Shown here one piece after another: positions 34,461-45,293 of a stretch of 64,000 nucleotides of DNA (position 1 is the stretch's first letter; the number at the start of each line of letters is the position of its first letter). Both the position numbers and the translations under genes were made by a program. The stretch lies in contig NZ_VDGH01000006.1 in assembly GCF_006861795.1 (NCBI RefSeq), positions 186,001 to 250,000 of the forward strand, given 5' to 3'. The DNA comes from Psychrobacillus lasiicapitis. GTDB taxonomy: Bacteria > Bacillota > Bacilli > Bacillales_A > Planococcaceae. The notes below the pieces were generated by a model, which ran no database searches, was not told where the DNA came from, and worked only from the letters and a program-made list of their open reading frames with translations.

Positions 34461-35237
34461 ATGTGTTTAATTAATTTTCAATTCCACAACCATCCAAACT
34501 ATAAACTAATCTTAGCAGCTAATCGGGATGAGTTTTATAATCGGAAAACGGAGCCTGCACATTTTTGGGAGGATGCTCCAAATTTATTGGCTGGACGAGA
34601 TCTAGTAGGATTAGGAACTTGGCTAGGCATTACAAAAGAAGGAAAGTTTGCGGCATTAACAAATTATCGAAATCCAACTAAAATGACAGATGGGAAGACT
34701 TCGCGTGGTGAAATTGTACAAAATTTTTTGGCATGTAGTCTTTCATCAGAAGAGTATCTTAAGTATTTGGATAGGGAAAAAGAAAAGTACAACGGATTCA
34801 ATTTGATCGTAGGTGATCCAGAAAAACTTTACTATTATAACAATATAGAAGGTGAAATTACAGAGATTCAGCCAGGAACACATGGGTTGAGTAATAAGTT
34901 TTTGAACACGTCATGGCCAAAGGTAGTAAAGGGAAGGGAGAATTTGAAAGCATACAGTTCAAAGAAAAAGGAAGTCCAATTAGAAGAATTGTTTGCCATT
35001 ATGACAGATGCGGAAATTGCCTTAGATGAGGAACTGCCAAATACAGGGGTCGGTATTGAACTAGAGAGAAGTTTATCGGCATTGTTTATCAAAATGCCTA
35101 ATTACGGTACTCGTTGCTCCACAGTCTTGTTAGTGGATAATGACAATCAAGTAACTTTTGCAGAACGTACCTATGTGGACGGAGAATTTTCAGACGACAA
35201 GCATTTTACCTTTTCACTATCTTCTTCCAAAAGTTAA
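34461..35237 (+). CDS. NRDE/TANGO2-family protein
   Basis: A 258-residue protein of the NRDE family. The name-giving motif is present near the N-terminus (LAANRDEFYNR), with GLGTWLGI and the LTNYRNP and SRGEIV segments, and later YGTRCSTVLLV. The bacterial members are cytosolic and linked to NTN-hydrolase-like folds, with the conserved Cys2 exposed after Met removal (MCLINF). The biochemical activity is unsettled; mammalian TANGO2 affects haem and lipid handling. AGAGGAG precedes the ATG. Confidence 0.88.
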   Translation: MCLINFQFHNHPNYKLILAANRDEFYNRKTEPAHFWEDAPNLLAGRDLVGLGTWLGITKEGKFAALTNYRNPTKMTDGKTSRGEIVQNFLACSLSSEEYLKYLDREKEKYNGFNLIVGDPEKLYYYNNIEGEITEIQPGTHGLSNKFLNTSWPKVVKGRENLKAYSSKKKEVQLEELFAIMTDAEIALDEELPNTGVGIELERSLSALFIKMPNYGTRCSTVLLVDNDNQVTFAERTYVDGEFSDDKHFTFSLSSSKS

Positions 35238-35277
35238 AACCATTGTTTCCGTTGAAACAATGGTTTATATTTTTTTA
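35237..35277. terminator. Bidirectional terminator between convergent genes
   Basis: AAACCATTGTTTC pairs with GAAACAATGGTTT and is followed by TATATTTTTTT; the stop codon of the minus-strand membrane gene (35265-35267) lies within it. Confidence 0.85.
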
Positions 35278-36290
35278 GCTATCGCAAGGGGATTTGTTTT
35301 TGTGACAATGAATATTAAAAACAAGGATAGCTCTACGATTAAGAGTATTAACACAATCCATCCTAAAAAATGGAGGAAATGATTTTGAAAAGACAAAGGT
35401 TTACTGGAAGATGAAAAGGTGTGCACTAAATTGAATGTAAAGAAATAAAACATGCCAAATGTGAAATTTCTTGCCCATTGAGTGATATGGTATGTAAAAA
35501 TTCCTTTTTGCCAGCCATATTTTTGAATTCTTGCAATACCTCTTATTATTTCCGCTGTCTCAACTATACCAAATAAAAAAAGTACGATATACCATACGAA
35601 CAGGATTGTTACCAGAGAAAAACTCCCCGATTGCACCAGAGCTAATCCAGTGATGGAAATCGCTCCATGGATAATACAATCAGTGTTTTTCCATTCGTGG
35701 ATATCCCGCCATTGTGAAGCAAAACGACTACCAATTAAAGTAATAGAAAACACATAAAACAAAATCCCCAACATAATGAAAGCAATCATTAATGAGGGGT
35801 GGAAAGCTGGTCCAAAGGTAGTCACCAATAAACCAACGATTGACTGAGTGCTAACGGTGGAAAGCAAGATAACGCCATGAGTATTTTTGGTCTCTTTGTT
35901 AGCAATAATTGTTTTCCATTGTCGAATACACAAAGCGATAAAAGCTATCCATAAAACTAAGTTGGCACACGCTAATACTTGAACAATCGATAGAAGAGCA
36001 GGAGCCCGCTGTATGATTAAGTCATCGATAACAGAAGATGCTGCAATCCAAGTACCGACGCCAAAGCTTTTAATAGGTAAATTAACTAAGCTATTCCGAT
36101 AATCTCTTTTTGACAAGGAAAGAAAAAATGCGAAGAGCATAAAAAGCCAAACTAAAACTAAAAGTCCTGATAATGCTAAAGCTAGATGACTATTTAAAAA
36201 TGGAAATTGATAAACAGCACCTAGAAGAAATATACCAAAGGCCATAATAATCGAACCTGCTGAAGCATCAATCGTTTTATTAGAAAACAT
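35265..36290 (-). CDS. Multi-pass membrane protein, unknown function
   Basis: A 341-residue protein with about ten hydrophobic segments and short loops, no signal peptide cleavage site and no recognised domain that I can assign with certainty. The overall hydropathy recalls heme-copper-oxidase-like NnrS or TDT/SLAC1 carriers; the conserved histidines and Trp-Tyr-rich segments do not settle this. GGAG lies eight bases before the ATG at 36290. It is alone between the NRDE gene and the tRNA cluster. Confidence 0.75.
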   Translation of the reverse strand: MFSNKTIDASAGSIIMAFGIFLLGAVYQFPFLNSHLALALSGLLVLVWLFMLFAFFLSLSKRDYRNSLVNLPIKSFGVGTWIAASSVIDDLIIQRAPALLSIVQVLACANLVLWIAFIALCIRQWKTIIANKETKNTHGVILLSTVSTQSIVGLLVTTFGPAFHPSLMIAFIMLGILFYVFSITLIGSRFASQWRDIHEWKNTDCIIHGAISITGLALVQSGSFSLVTILFVWYIVLFLFGIVETAEIIRGIARIQKYGWQKGIFTYHITQWARNFTFGMFYFFTFNLVHTFSSSSKPLSFQNHFLHFLGWIVLILLIVELSLFLIFIVTKTNPLAIAKKI

Positions 36291-36393
36291 AACATGATCT
36301 CCGTTGTTAAAGAGTTTTTAACTCTTATAATTAGTCAAAAAAAAATAACCCATTCAGGAGCAAATACTCGCAAAGGGTTAACATTTATATTAT

Positions 36394-36467
36394 TGGAGCG
36401 GGTGAAGAGAATCGAACTCTCATCATCAGCTTGGAAGGCTGAGGTTTTACCACTAAACTACACCCGC
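36394..36467 (-). tRNA. tRNA-Gly (anticodon TCC)
   Basis: The complement begins GCGGGTGTAGTTTAGTGG and ends CACCCGC-TCCA. Anticodon loop CTTCCAA gives TCC; the T-loop GTTCGATTC is intact and CCA is encoded. Last of the five-gene cluster in transcription order. Confidence 0.95.
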
Positions 36468-36474
36468 ATTACTA

Positions 36475-36550
36475 TGGTGGCTCAGGACGGAATCGAACCG
36501 CCGACACAAGGATTTTCAGTCCTTTGCTCTACCGACTGAGCTACTGAGCC
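36475..36550 (-). tRNA. tRNA-Phe (anticodon GAA)
   Basis: The complement begins GGCTCAGTAGCTCAGTCGG and ends CTGAGCC-ACCA. Anticodon loop CTGAAAA gives GAA; the T-arm GGTTCGATTCC is intact. Confidence 0.95.
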
Positions 36551-36627
36551 GCTTTGATTTACGCTAAGCTTAGCATCTCTTCGTCAGCTACACTTGCTTA
36601 TCCTAAATCTCAAATCAAAATAATAAA

Positions 36628-36703
36628 TGGCGGTCCCGACCGGGATCGAACCGGCGATCTCCTGCGTGACAGGCAGGCATGTTAACCGCTACACCACGGG
36701 ACC
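36628..36703 (-). tRNA. tRNA-Asp (anticodon GTC)
   Basis: The complement begins GGTCCCGTGGTGTAGCGG and ends CGGGACC-GCCA. Anticodon loop CTGTCAC gives GTC; CCA is encoded. Confidence 0.95.
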
Positions 36704-36706
36704 ATT

Positions 36707-36783
<77 letters not shown>

Positions 36784-36813
36784 ATAATAATATAATAAAT
36801 TTTGAAGATAAAA

Positions 36814-36906
36814 TGGAGGAGGAAGAGGGATTCGAACCCCCGCGCGGTATGACCCGCCTGTCGGTTTTCAAGACCGATCCCTTCAGCCAGACTTGGGTAT
36901 TCCTCC
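36814..36906 (-). tRNA. tRNA-Ser (anticodon TGA)
   Basis: The complement begins GGAGGAATACCCAAGTC and ends TTCCTCC-TCCA. Anticodon loop CTTGAAA gives TGA. A long variable arm makes it 93 nt, as expected of class II serine tRNA. First gene of the cluster in transcription order. Confidence 0.94.
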
Positions 36907-37045
36907 GAAATATTATTGAAGACAAGATATAGTATACAACACATTTCATGAAAAAAGCAATACTTTTTTTAAAAAAATTTAAAACCAATAAAAGTTATTA
37001 AATCATTGCATTAAAAAGCACCTCTACAAAGAGATGCTTTTTAAA

Positions 37046-37687
37046 TTATTCGTTTATAATTTCTTCATAGCCTACCATTTGATCCAGATGGCTGGCGATC
37101 ATAGCGATGATTGTACTGCCCTCTTCTTTTTTAAAGCTAAAGTTACTTTCGTCTTCGAAGTACTCGGAGTCTTCCGTCCAAATACGATTAACTCTTCGTA
37201 GAACTCCATCACCATTTGCACTGTCGATACCAAATTGATAAGTTACTTCAATTTTATCATCGATTTGGAAAGCGGTAACTTCTGGCGTTTCCCATTCAAC
37301 ATCAATTTCTTCAAGCGTAATTTCATCGTCTAAAACTTCGTATCCCTCTTCTAAATCATAGTAATCAGCGTCATCTTCTTCCATGAATTCATGGAAGCTT
37401 TCATGAATTATTTCCATTATATCCGTTATGTCATCTAACATTATTCTAATAGGTTGGTGAAGTACTGTATCAAAACTTTCTTCGTAAAATTCTTCATTGT
37501 AAGGATCGAAATGTAGAGTAAAGAAATATTCTCTTTCCTCTTCCTCTGTTTCTACAAAAAACTCCATTCGTGGATGTTTGGAAGCTTTATTTATACTCAT
37601 ATGTCCACGTTTGTCATATTCCTCACAAATGGATTCCAATTGTTCCTGAAGCTCACTAGCTACTCTGTTAAACCATTCCATCGACAT
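37046..37687 (-). CDS. Acidic protein of unknown function
   Basis: A 213-residue, strongly acidic soluble protein that I do not recognise (runs such as EETEEEE-like ETEEEERE and FMEEDDADYYDLEEGYE). No signal peptide, cysteines or membrane segments. ATG at 37687 lies ten bases after AGGAGG; a longer open frame of 18 codons begins upstream of that site and is rejected. It sits between the tRNA cluster and divergent tlp. Composition resembles small regulatory or adaptor proteins, but no function is claimed. Confidence 0.75.
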   Translation of the reverse strand: MSMEWFNRVASELQEQLESICEEYDKRGHMSINKASKHPRMEFFVETEEEEREYFFTLHFDPYNEEFYEESFDTVLHQPIRIMLDDITDIMEIIHESFHEFMEEDDADYYDLEEGYEVLDDEITLEEIDVEWETPEVTAFQIDDKIEVTYQFGIDSANGDGVLRRVNRIWTEDSEYFEDESNFSFKKEEGSTIIAMIASHLDQMVGYEEIINE

Positions 37688-37853
37688 ATCATTTTCGCCT
37701 CCTAGTGTTTTTCCATTTCTATCTTCTCCTAAATTCTTCATTTAATTCATTCTATTTATAACGATATTTTATTAATGGTTGTACAGCATTTTTTTAGTTT
37801 GAATGGGGACGATAATTCTCGTATGTTCATATTTGTACATTAGGAGGAAAAAA

Positions 37854-38078
37854 ATGCGTAAAAACACTTTAAAGCCAGATAATCGTTCTGATAATGTAGA
37901 AAAGCTTCAAGATATGGTAATGAACACAAAAGACAACATGGAAGCAGCTGAAGAATTAATGGCTTATAACAGTGGTGAGGAACGAGAGGCTATCAGACAA
38001 AAAAATGCGCGTCGTGAAAAGAGTCTAGAAGGCTTTCAAATAGGGATTATCGACGATACTCAGGATAAAACCACATAA
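37854..38078 (+). CDS. tlp: Small acid-soluble spore protein, thioredoxin-like (Tlp)
   Basis: A 74-residue protein matching the Tlp SASP family: KPDNRSDNVEKLQDMV, NTKDNMEAAEELM and EEREAIRQKNARREKS correspond closely to B. subtilis Tlp. It is made in the forespore and degraded at germination. ATG at 37854 with AGGAGG six bases upstream; an in-frame start 17 codons earlier has no site and would add non-family residues. This is one of the direct signs that the organism forms spores. Expression would depend on the forespore sigma factor G; I did not identify its promoter with certainty. Confidence 0.92.
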   Translation: MRKNTLKPDNRSDNVEKLQDMVMNTKDNMEAAEELMAYNSGEEREAIRQKNARREKSLEGFQIGIIDDTQDKTT

Positions 38079-38086
38079 TAAAAAGC

Positions 38087-38120
38087 AAAAAGATGGAGAG
38101 AAATCTGCATCTTTTTTTAT
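38087..38120 (+). terminator. Terminator of tlp
   Basis: AAAAAGATG pairs with CATCTTTTT, followed by further T residues, nine bases after the stop codon. Confidence 0.75.
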
Positions 38121-38207
38121 TAGTCAATTTATTTCTCTTAAATGAACATAGGTACTTCTTTTTTGGACACTCTAAGAGGAAAAAGAAAGTTACATGAGGT
38201 GAGATTT

Positions 38208-39740
38208 ATGATAATAGAAAGATCATCTGAATGGAAAGATGGTTTCATAAGTAGATTAGAAAACCAGAAACCATGGGATAATTGGACATTATATAAGATG
38301 AGTTACGAAGCAGTAAAAAACAATCTGATCACGGATTTTTCTGGACTCCAATCACCTAAGTATTTACCAAACTTAACACCTCTCGCACACCAATTAGAAG
38401 TGGCAGAAACGGTCATTAGTAGAATGAATGGAAAAGCAATTCTTGCAGATGAGGTGGGTCTAGGTAAAACAATTGAGGCAGGATTAATATTGAAGGAATA
38501 TCTTATTCGTGGACTAGTAAAGAAAGTATTGATTTTGGCACCAGCTTCTTTGATCAATCAATGGGTTGAAGAATTGAACTATAAATTTTACATTCCTGCA
38601 ATTGGCTACAGAAAGAATACCTCCATCGATTACTATGATGTAGTTGTGATGAGTATGGATACTGCCAAAAAAAGCCCTCACAAAGAACTTATATATGCAC
38701 AGAATTATGACATGATTATTATTGACGAAGCACATAAACTTAAAAACCATAAAACGAAAATTTACGAGTTTGTTCAAGGCTTGAAGAAAAAGTTTTGTTT
38801 GTTATTGACAGCAACACCTATTCAAAATAATGTATTTGAACTATTTTATCTTATTTCGTTGCTTAAGCCGGGACATCTTGGTAGTTACGAAACATTTCAA
38901 TCCTCGTTTTCTGCTAGTAAACATAGTCTAGAACATGATGAATACTTAAGAGAATTAGTTAATCAAGTAATGGTAAGGAATAGAAGAGAAGAGACAGGTA
39001 TTGAATGGACAAGTCGTCGTGTCCAAACTATACCAATCGAATTTACGAAAGAAGAAAGAGAAGTTTATGATTTGATATTGGAACTTAAAAATGTCTCCTC
39101 AGTCTTTTCTGGTGCATTTTCGATGATTACTTTGCAAAAGGAAATGTGTAGCAGCAAAGAAGCGACCTATTTGACGTTAAATAAAATGCGGCAAAACTGT
39201 ACTACTCCAGAGGAAATTGCCTTCGTTGATCATATTATTCAAAAACTAATGACATTGGAAATAAACTCGAAGGCAGAAAAAGTGTATGAGATTATCTCCC
39301 AAGCAAATGATAAGGTGATTATCTTTACGGAATATAAGGCCAGTCAAGTTTACCTGCAGTGGTACTTAAATTCTAAAGGCATAACAAGTGTACCCTTTAA
39401 TGGGCAATTCAATAAGAGTAAAAGAGAATATATGAAGCATCTATTTAAAGAAAAATTCCAAGTGTTAATCGCTACTGAGTCTGGTGGGGAAGGGATAAAC
39501 CTTCAGTTCTGTCATCACGTCATAAACTATGACTTGCCGTGGAATCCGATGAAGCTAGAGCAACGAATCGGACGTGTCCATCGGTTAGGACAAGAACATG
39601 ATGTTCATATTTACAATTTAGCGATTGAAAATACGATTGAAAAAGATATATTGGAACTACTTTATGTTAAATTAGATGTCTTTGAAAAAGTAGTAGGAGA
39701 GCTGGACGATATACTGACAACTTTTAAAAAGACAATTTAA
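38208..39740 (+). CDS. yqhH: SNF2-family helicase YqhH
   Basis: A 510-residue SWI2/SNF2 ATPase. Motif I is ADEVGLGKTIEAG (about residue 85-97), motif II DEAHKLKN, motif III LLTATPIQNN, and motif VI QRIGRVHRLGQ near the C-terminus. Family proteins translocate on double-stranded DNA to remodel protein-DNA complexes, as RapA does with RNA polymerase. The ATG at 38208 follows GAGGTGAG; earlier in-frame starts lack a site. Paired with yqhG 11 bp downstream, as in B. subtilis, where the pair lies next to the glycine cleavage genes. Confidence 0.9.
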   Translation: MIIERSSEWKDGFISRLENQKPWDNWTLYKMSYEAVKNNLITDFSGLQSPKYLPNLTPLAHQLEVAETVISRMNGKAILADEVGLGKTIEAGLILKEYLIRGLVKKVLILAPASLINQWVEELNYKFYIPAIGYRKNTSIDYYDVVVMSMDTAKKSPHKELIYAQNYDMIIIDEAHKLKNHKTKIYEFVQGLKKKFCLLLTATPIQNNVFELFYLISLLKPGHLGSYETFQSSFSASKHSLEHDEYLRELVNQVMVRNRREETGIEWTSRRVQTIPIEFTKEEREVYDLILELKNVSSVFSGAFSMITLQKEMCSSKEATYLTLNKMRQNCTTPEEIAFVDHIIQKLMTLEINSKAEKVYEIISQANDKVIIFTEYKASQVYLQWYLNSKGITSVPFNGQFNKSKREYMKHLFKEKFQVLIATESGGEGINLQFCHHVINYDLPWNPMKLEQRIGRVHRLGQEHDVHIYNLAIENTIEKDILELLYVKLDVFEKVVGELDDILTTFKKTI

Positions 39741-39751
39741 GGAGGATCATT

Positions 39752-40534
39752 ATGTATCCACAACAAGTTCACGATTACTTACAAAAGTTTTTCAAGGAAA
39801 ATAATTGTGAAATAGTGCAGGGTAATGAGCATTATATGACTGTTCAATTAACAGTTGATATGGACAAAAAAATTATGAATCGCCCTTTTCATTGGCAGTA
39901 TATAGAGAATACAAACGGTGTACCGGACCCGGCTCAATTAACTTTAATCACAGATCAAACGAAGGTTAGTAAGAATATGAAAGGAGAGGTAGTGCATTTT
40001 GGTTCTCCTAGACTAAGTCAGATCTTTCATACAACAAGAGAGCTTGGTGCTTGCGTACAAATGTATGAACGAATATTAAATAACATGGAAACAAGACCTA
40101 TATTAACTCCATGGCTAGGGGTGAATTATAAAGTATCGTATTATTGTGATCGAACGAAGGAAATGCTTTATTCATTAGGTATTAACTTAATGACTGGTGA
40201 GGTTATAAATGGTTTTCAGGAATCGATCGCTACCAAGGAGTTGGATGATCAAAAGTCAGAAAGGGCCTTTCTTTTACCTTATATTATTAAGCCTCTTCGT
40301 GCACTAGATAGATTAGATACTGTAATTGAAAATCTGATACAACAGGAAGATCACGCATGGGCAGAAGAAGCAAAAAGTAGATGGCAAAAAGATCAGGAGA
40401 TTTTAGAGCACTTTTACGAAGAGGTAGAAGAAAAGCCGGAATGCTATGAGTTGGAGAAAAAAGCAATGGAAGAACAATACGGAGCAAAGATTAAAATTGA
40501 CATTATAAACGGTGGATTATTTTATATAAGGTGA
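39752..40534 (+). CDS. yqhG: YqhG family protein
   Basis: A 260-residue soluble protein corresponding to YqhG of B. subtilis (start MYPQQVHDYLQKFF and a final IDIINGGLFYIR). No known catalytic motif; rich in acidic and aromatic residues. AGGAGG precedes the ATG and the gene follows yqhH by 11 bp, so the two are co-expressed and may act together on DNA or RNA polymerase. The TGA stop is contributed by the first bases of a family 2 repeat that follows directly. Confidence 0.88.
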   Translation: MYPQQVHDYLQKFFKENNCEIVQGNEHYMTVQLTVDMDKKIMNRPFHWQYIENTNGVPDPAQLTLITDQTKVSKNMKGEVVHFGSPRLSQIFHTTRELGACVQMYERILNNMETRPILTPWLGVNYKVSYYCDRTKEMLYSLGINLMTGEVINGFQESIATKELDDQKSERAFLLPYIIKPLRALDRLDTVIENLIQQEDHAWAEEAKSRWQKDQEILEHFYEEVEEKPECYELEKKAMEEQYGAKIKIDIINGGLFYIR

Positions 40535-40842
40535 AACTTCAATCAGTGGGGGTTTTTCGACGCACAGGACGTGCTAGTTGGGACGTTGCGACATAGACGT
40601 CGCGCTTTTAGTCCCCGTCAGCCCCCACTGATTGTTAGTTGTGACCCACACGACGTGGGTCATACAGACGTTGCAAACGCTCTTTTATTTTGCGACGAGC
40701 TTTGCGCAGGAGCAACACGATGTTGCGTCCTTAGTCTGGGTTCATTTCATCGGGCGCATGCCACCAGTTGATCTCCCACTTATCTTTTAGCTTTTCTTTA
40801 ATCTTGAAGTGGGAGTCTTGACTTGCTGTTAATGCGGGATGA
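40530..40842 (+). repeat. Multi-hairpin repeat, family 2, full-length copy
   Basis: Nearly identical in layout and sequence to 24511-24820: GGTGAAACTTCAATC start, CAATCAGTGGGGG/CCCCCACTGATTG stem, inner GACGTTGCG palindromes, CTCCCACTT/AAGTGGGAG stem and AATGCGGGAT end. The CCCG of the last hairpin is altered to TGCTG. The stop codon of yqhG (40532-40534) is inside the element. A separate bidirectional terminator follows at once. Confidence 0.85.
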
Positions 40843-40846
40843 AATG

Positions 40847-40892
40847 AAAAAAGGTACTGCTAGAAAAGTTTTCTTTTCGGCAGTACCTTTTT
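40847..40892. terminator. Bidirectional terminator after the repeat
   Basis: AAAAAAGGTACTGC pairs with GCAGTACCTTTTT, between the yqhG/repeat unit and the convergent GbsR-like gene. Confidence 0.85.
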
Positions 40893-40899
40893 CGATTGT

Positions 40900-41457
40900 T
40901 CAGTCTTTCGAATTGTTATCTGAATCGTTCATGATTGGTACAAGGTCAAAAATCTTTTGATCTTCAAAGACATCTACCAAACGCTCGAGCCACTCATAAT
41001 AATTTTTAATATATTTTAGTTTTTCAATATCGATTTGGACTTCTTCTAATAATTCCTCGCTAGCTGTTGGATCCGTTGATAATTGCTCGAGTTCAGCTAA
41101 TGACTTCTTTATCGCAACTAAATGAAGGGTAACGGATCTCCGCCATTTAATCGAAAACAAATCGATAAAGCTTTGATACCAATCATCTGATACTTTATAT
41201 AAATCCTTTCGAACTCCTTTTTTCCATGCGCGTTCGACTAATTTTAAATCAGACAAAGCTCTAACGGATGTACTCATGCTTGTTTTACTCATTCCAAGCT
41301 TTTCCGTCATGTCATCTAATGTTAGTGGTTCATTTTGAAAAAACATCATTCCGTACTGTCTACCTGCAGAAGGTACCAAACCGTAGAGATGTATATTTTG
41401 TGCAATTGTCTCGATAATACGTTCCCGTGCTTTTTCGAGTTTTTCGTAACCTTCCAT
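40900..41457 (-). CDS. GbsR/OpcR-family (MarR-type) transcriptional repressor
   Basis: A 185-residue regulator of the GbsR family. Residues about 10-95 form a winged helix with GLVPSAGRQYGMMFF and MTEKLGMSKTSMSTSVRALSDL split as MTEKLGMSKTSMSTS; the rest is helical. B. subtilis GbsR and OpcR repress choline and glycine-betaine genes. It diverges from opuAA-AB-AC with about 350 bp between, which hold a palindromic operator and promoter, so it probably controls opuA. A GGAGGG site precedes the ATG; a family 3 repeat lies in its leader. Confidence 0.9.
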   Translation of the reverse strand: MEGYEKLEKARERIIETIAQNIHLYGLVPSAGRQYGMMFFQNEPLTLDDMTEKLGMSKTSMSTSVRALSDLKLVERAWKKGVRKDLYKVSDDWYQSFIDLFSIKWRRSVTLHLVAIKKSLAELEQLSTDPTASEELLEEVQIDIEKLKYIKNYYEWLERLVDVFEDQKIFDLVPIMNDSDNNSKD

Positions 41458-41513
41458 TTACGTCTTCCCTCCACTAAAAATCAGCTTTTCTCGTTTACAC
41501 TAGCTGACAAAAA

Positions 41514-41605
41514 ATCAATTACGTCTCGGCGTAATTGTGCCCAGATTTTGAATTGCGCCATCGCAATTAACTCTCTTCAAAATCTATGACATCCGCCGGA
41601 GGCTT
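41514..41605 (-). repeat. Palindromic repeat, family 3, copy b
   Basis: On the minus strand it reads GCCTCCGGCGGATG, AGATTTT, then AAAATCTGGGC, ACGCCGAG and AATTGAT, matching 53531-53618. AGATTTT/AAAATCT forms the core stem with a GAATTGCG/CGCAATT variable inner hairpin. It lies 57 bp upstream of the repressor gene and in the same orientation. Directly adjacent (41606-41655) is a second AT-rich inverted repeat around GGGAT/ATCCC. Confidence 0.75.
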
Positions 41606-41698
41606 CATTTAAATTTTAAGGGATTTTGGGATCCCTCTAAATTTAAATTAAATGTATTATATCCATGAAAAAAAAGCAATTTATTTAAATATTTTTTA

Positions 41699-41768
41699 TA
41701 CAGTTTTTACTGTACAAACTATAAAAAAAGTTTTTACTGTTGTTTTACAAACATATTACATATATAAT
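41699..41768 (+). promoter_or_regulatory. opuA promoter with palindromic repressor operator
   Basis: TTGTTT (41740-41745) and TATAAT (41763-41768) with a 17-bp spacer form a sigma-A-like promoter 42 bp before opuAA. Upstream, TACAGT-TTTT-ACTGTA (41699-41714) is a perfect palindrome, and AGTTTTTACTGT occurs twice (41702-41713 and 41729-41740), the second copy touching the -35. This fits a binding region for the divergently encoded GbsR/OpcR-like protein. Confidence 0.65.
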
Positions 41769-41809
41769 GATTAGGTGTTCATTTATTATGAGCAGTTAGG
41801 AGTGTGTAT

Positions 41810-43063
41810 ATGAACGAACAAAGTATCAAGAAAAAAATCGTGGTTAAAGATACTACGAAGGTTTTCGGAAAGAACATGAAGCGAGCAGTACAGCTTCTAA
41901 AAGAAGGAAAGTCAAAAGGAGATATTTTAAAAGCAACCGGCGCAACAGTAGGCGTGAAAAATGTAACTTTTGATGTGTATGATGGTGAAATTTTTGTCAT
42001 CATGGGTCTATCTGGAAGCGGTAAATCCACATTAGTTCGGATGTTAAATCGTTTAATCGATCCGACCGTGGGGCAAATTTTGCTAGATGGCGAAGACATT
42101 GTGCAAATGAATAAAGAACAGTTACGAGAAGTGAGACGAAAAAAAATAGGCATGGTTTTTCAAAATTTTGCTCTTTTTCCACATAAGACAATTGTTGAGA
42201 ATACCGAATATGGTTTGGAAATCCAAGGAGTCCCAAAAGATCAGCGCCGAAAAAAAGCGGTCGAATCATTAAAGCTTGTTGGTCTTGCTGGATATGAAGA
42301 TCAATACCCGAACCAACTGAGCGGTGGAATGCAACAACGTGTGGGACTTGCAAGGGCACTAGCCAATGATCCAGATATACTACTAATGGATGAAGCATTC
42401 AGTGCACTAGATCCCCTTATTCGGAAAGATATGCAAAATGAACTCCTGCAGCTTCATAGCGATATGGGTAAAACATTTATTTTCATCACCCATGATTTAG
42501 ATGAAGCCCTTCGCATTGGAGACCGTATCGCACTTATGAAAGACGGAGAAATTGTGCAAATTGGTACACCAGAAGAGATATTGATGAGCCCTTCAAATGA
42601 ATACGTAGAACGCTTCGTTGAAGACGTCGACTTAGCGAAAGTATTAACGGCGGGACACATTATGAAACAAGCAGATACAGTACAGGTAGACAGAGGACCT
42701 CGCGTTGCCCTTCGTTTAATGAAACAACTCGGAATTTCTTCTATTTATGTGGTAGATAAAAGTAATCGTTTAATGGGAGCAGTAACTGCACAGGATGCGG
42801 TAGCGGCTTCAGAAACAGATAAGTCACTCGAAGAAGTATTAATCTCTAATCTTCCAATGATTTCGCCAGATACTGTGTTGACTGAGCTTTTTGATGTAGT
42901 ATCCACTGCATCGATTCCTGTAGCAGTTATTAGTGAAGATCGAAAGCTGCTAGGGATTATTATTCGCGGGGCACTGATTGGTGCTTTATCAGGTGATAAT
43001 CAGTTTATCAATAATGATGGAATAATCGAGCCAGCGGACCAAATGAATACGGAGGTAGTATAA
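41810..43063 (+). CDS. opuAA: Glycine betaine ABC transporter ATPase OpuAA
   Basis: A 417-residue ATPase. Walker A is GLSGSGKST, the Q-loop VFQNFALFPH, the signature LSGGMQQRVGLARAL and Walker B ILLMDEAFSALDP. Residues beyond about 280 are two CBS domains, which in OpuA sense ionic strength. It starts at ATG 41810, seven bases after AGGAG. First gene of opuAA-AB-AC, which imports glycine betaine for osmotic protection. Confidence 0.95.
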   Translation: MNEQSIKKKIVVKDTTKVFGKNMKRAVQLLKEGKSKGDILKATGATVGVKNVTFDVYDGEIFVIMGLSGSGKSTLVRMLNRLIDPTVGQILLDGEDIVQMNKEQLREVRRKKIGMVFQNFALFPHKTIVENTEYGLEIQGVPKDQRRKKAVESLKLVGLAGYEDQYPNQLSGGMQQRVGLARALANDPDILLMDEAFSALDPLIRKDMQNELLQLHSDMGKTFIFITHDLDEALRIGDRIALMKDGEIVQIGTPEEILMSPSNEYVERFVEDVDLAKVLTAGHIMKQADTVQVDRGPRVALRLMKQLGISSIYVVDKSNRLMGAVTAQDAVAASETDKSLEEVLISNLPMISPDTVLTELFDVVSTASIPVAVISEDRKLLGIIIRGALIGALSGDNQFINNDGIIEPADQMNTEVV

Positions 43064-43064
43064 G

Positions 43065-44818
<1,754 letters not shown>

Positions 44819-44830
44819 AAGTGTATATGA

Positions 44831-44866
44831 AAAGGCTCATCATTCGTAATAGGTGATGAGCTTTTT
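44831..44866 (+). terminator. Terminator of opuA
   Basis: GCTCATCA pairs with TGATGAGC followed by TTTTTTG, 12 bases after the opuAC stop. Confidence 0.85.
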
Positions 44867-44920
44867 TGAATTAAAGACAGTATAGGGAAACTGCGAGATA
44901 AGATACTAAGATGTCCGCCA

Positions 44921-45047
44921 TGATTTCCGCTCCAGGCGGACGCTTTCCGTGGGGCGAGCGGTGAGCCTCCTCCTCCGCTAACGCTACGTGCGGGGTCTCA
45001 CCTGTCTCGTTAATCTCACAGGAGTCGTCGCCTTGCACTCCAATCAA
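44921..45047 (+). repeat. GC-rich hairpin repeat, family 1, copy R2
   Basis: Shares CCGCTCCAGGCGGACGC, CTGTCTCG, GGAGTCGTCGCC and CCAATCAA with R1 and R4. Plus orientation inside element A. Confidence 0.8.
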
Positions 45048-45170
45048 TAGAACCTACTAATAATCACTAAAAAGTAAGTCTTATTCAATTAATCATAGGT
45101 TTTCCCTATAGAAAAAACAATATAGTACTAGATCTTGTGCATTATGACTTAGTAATTAGCAAACTTTACT

Positions 45171-45293
45171 GGATTGTAGCGAAAGGGTGGCGACTCCAGC
45201 GGGAACAGCACGAGCTGAAAACCCCGCAGGAGCGTGAGCGACGAGGAGATTGAAGCCGTGCCCGCGGAAAGCGTCCACCCTGTAGCGAAAATC
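45171..45293 (-). repeat. GC-rich hairpin repeat, family 1, copy R3
   Basis: The complement gives GTGGACGCTTTCCGCGGG and GGAGTCGCCACCC, so it is R2's family in inverse orientation. Its inner loop (CTCCTCGTCGCTCACGCTCCTGCGGGG in parts) matches R4's loop rather than R2's. Confidence 0.8.
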
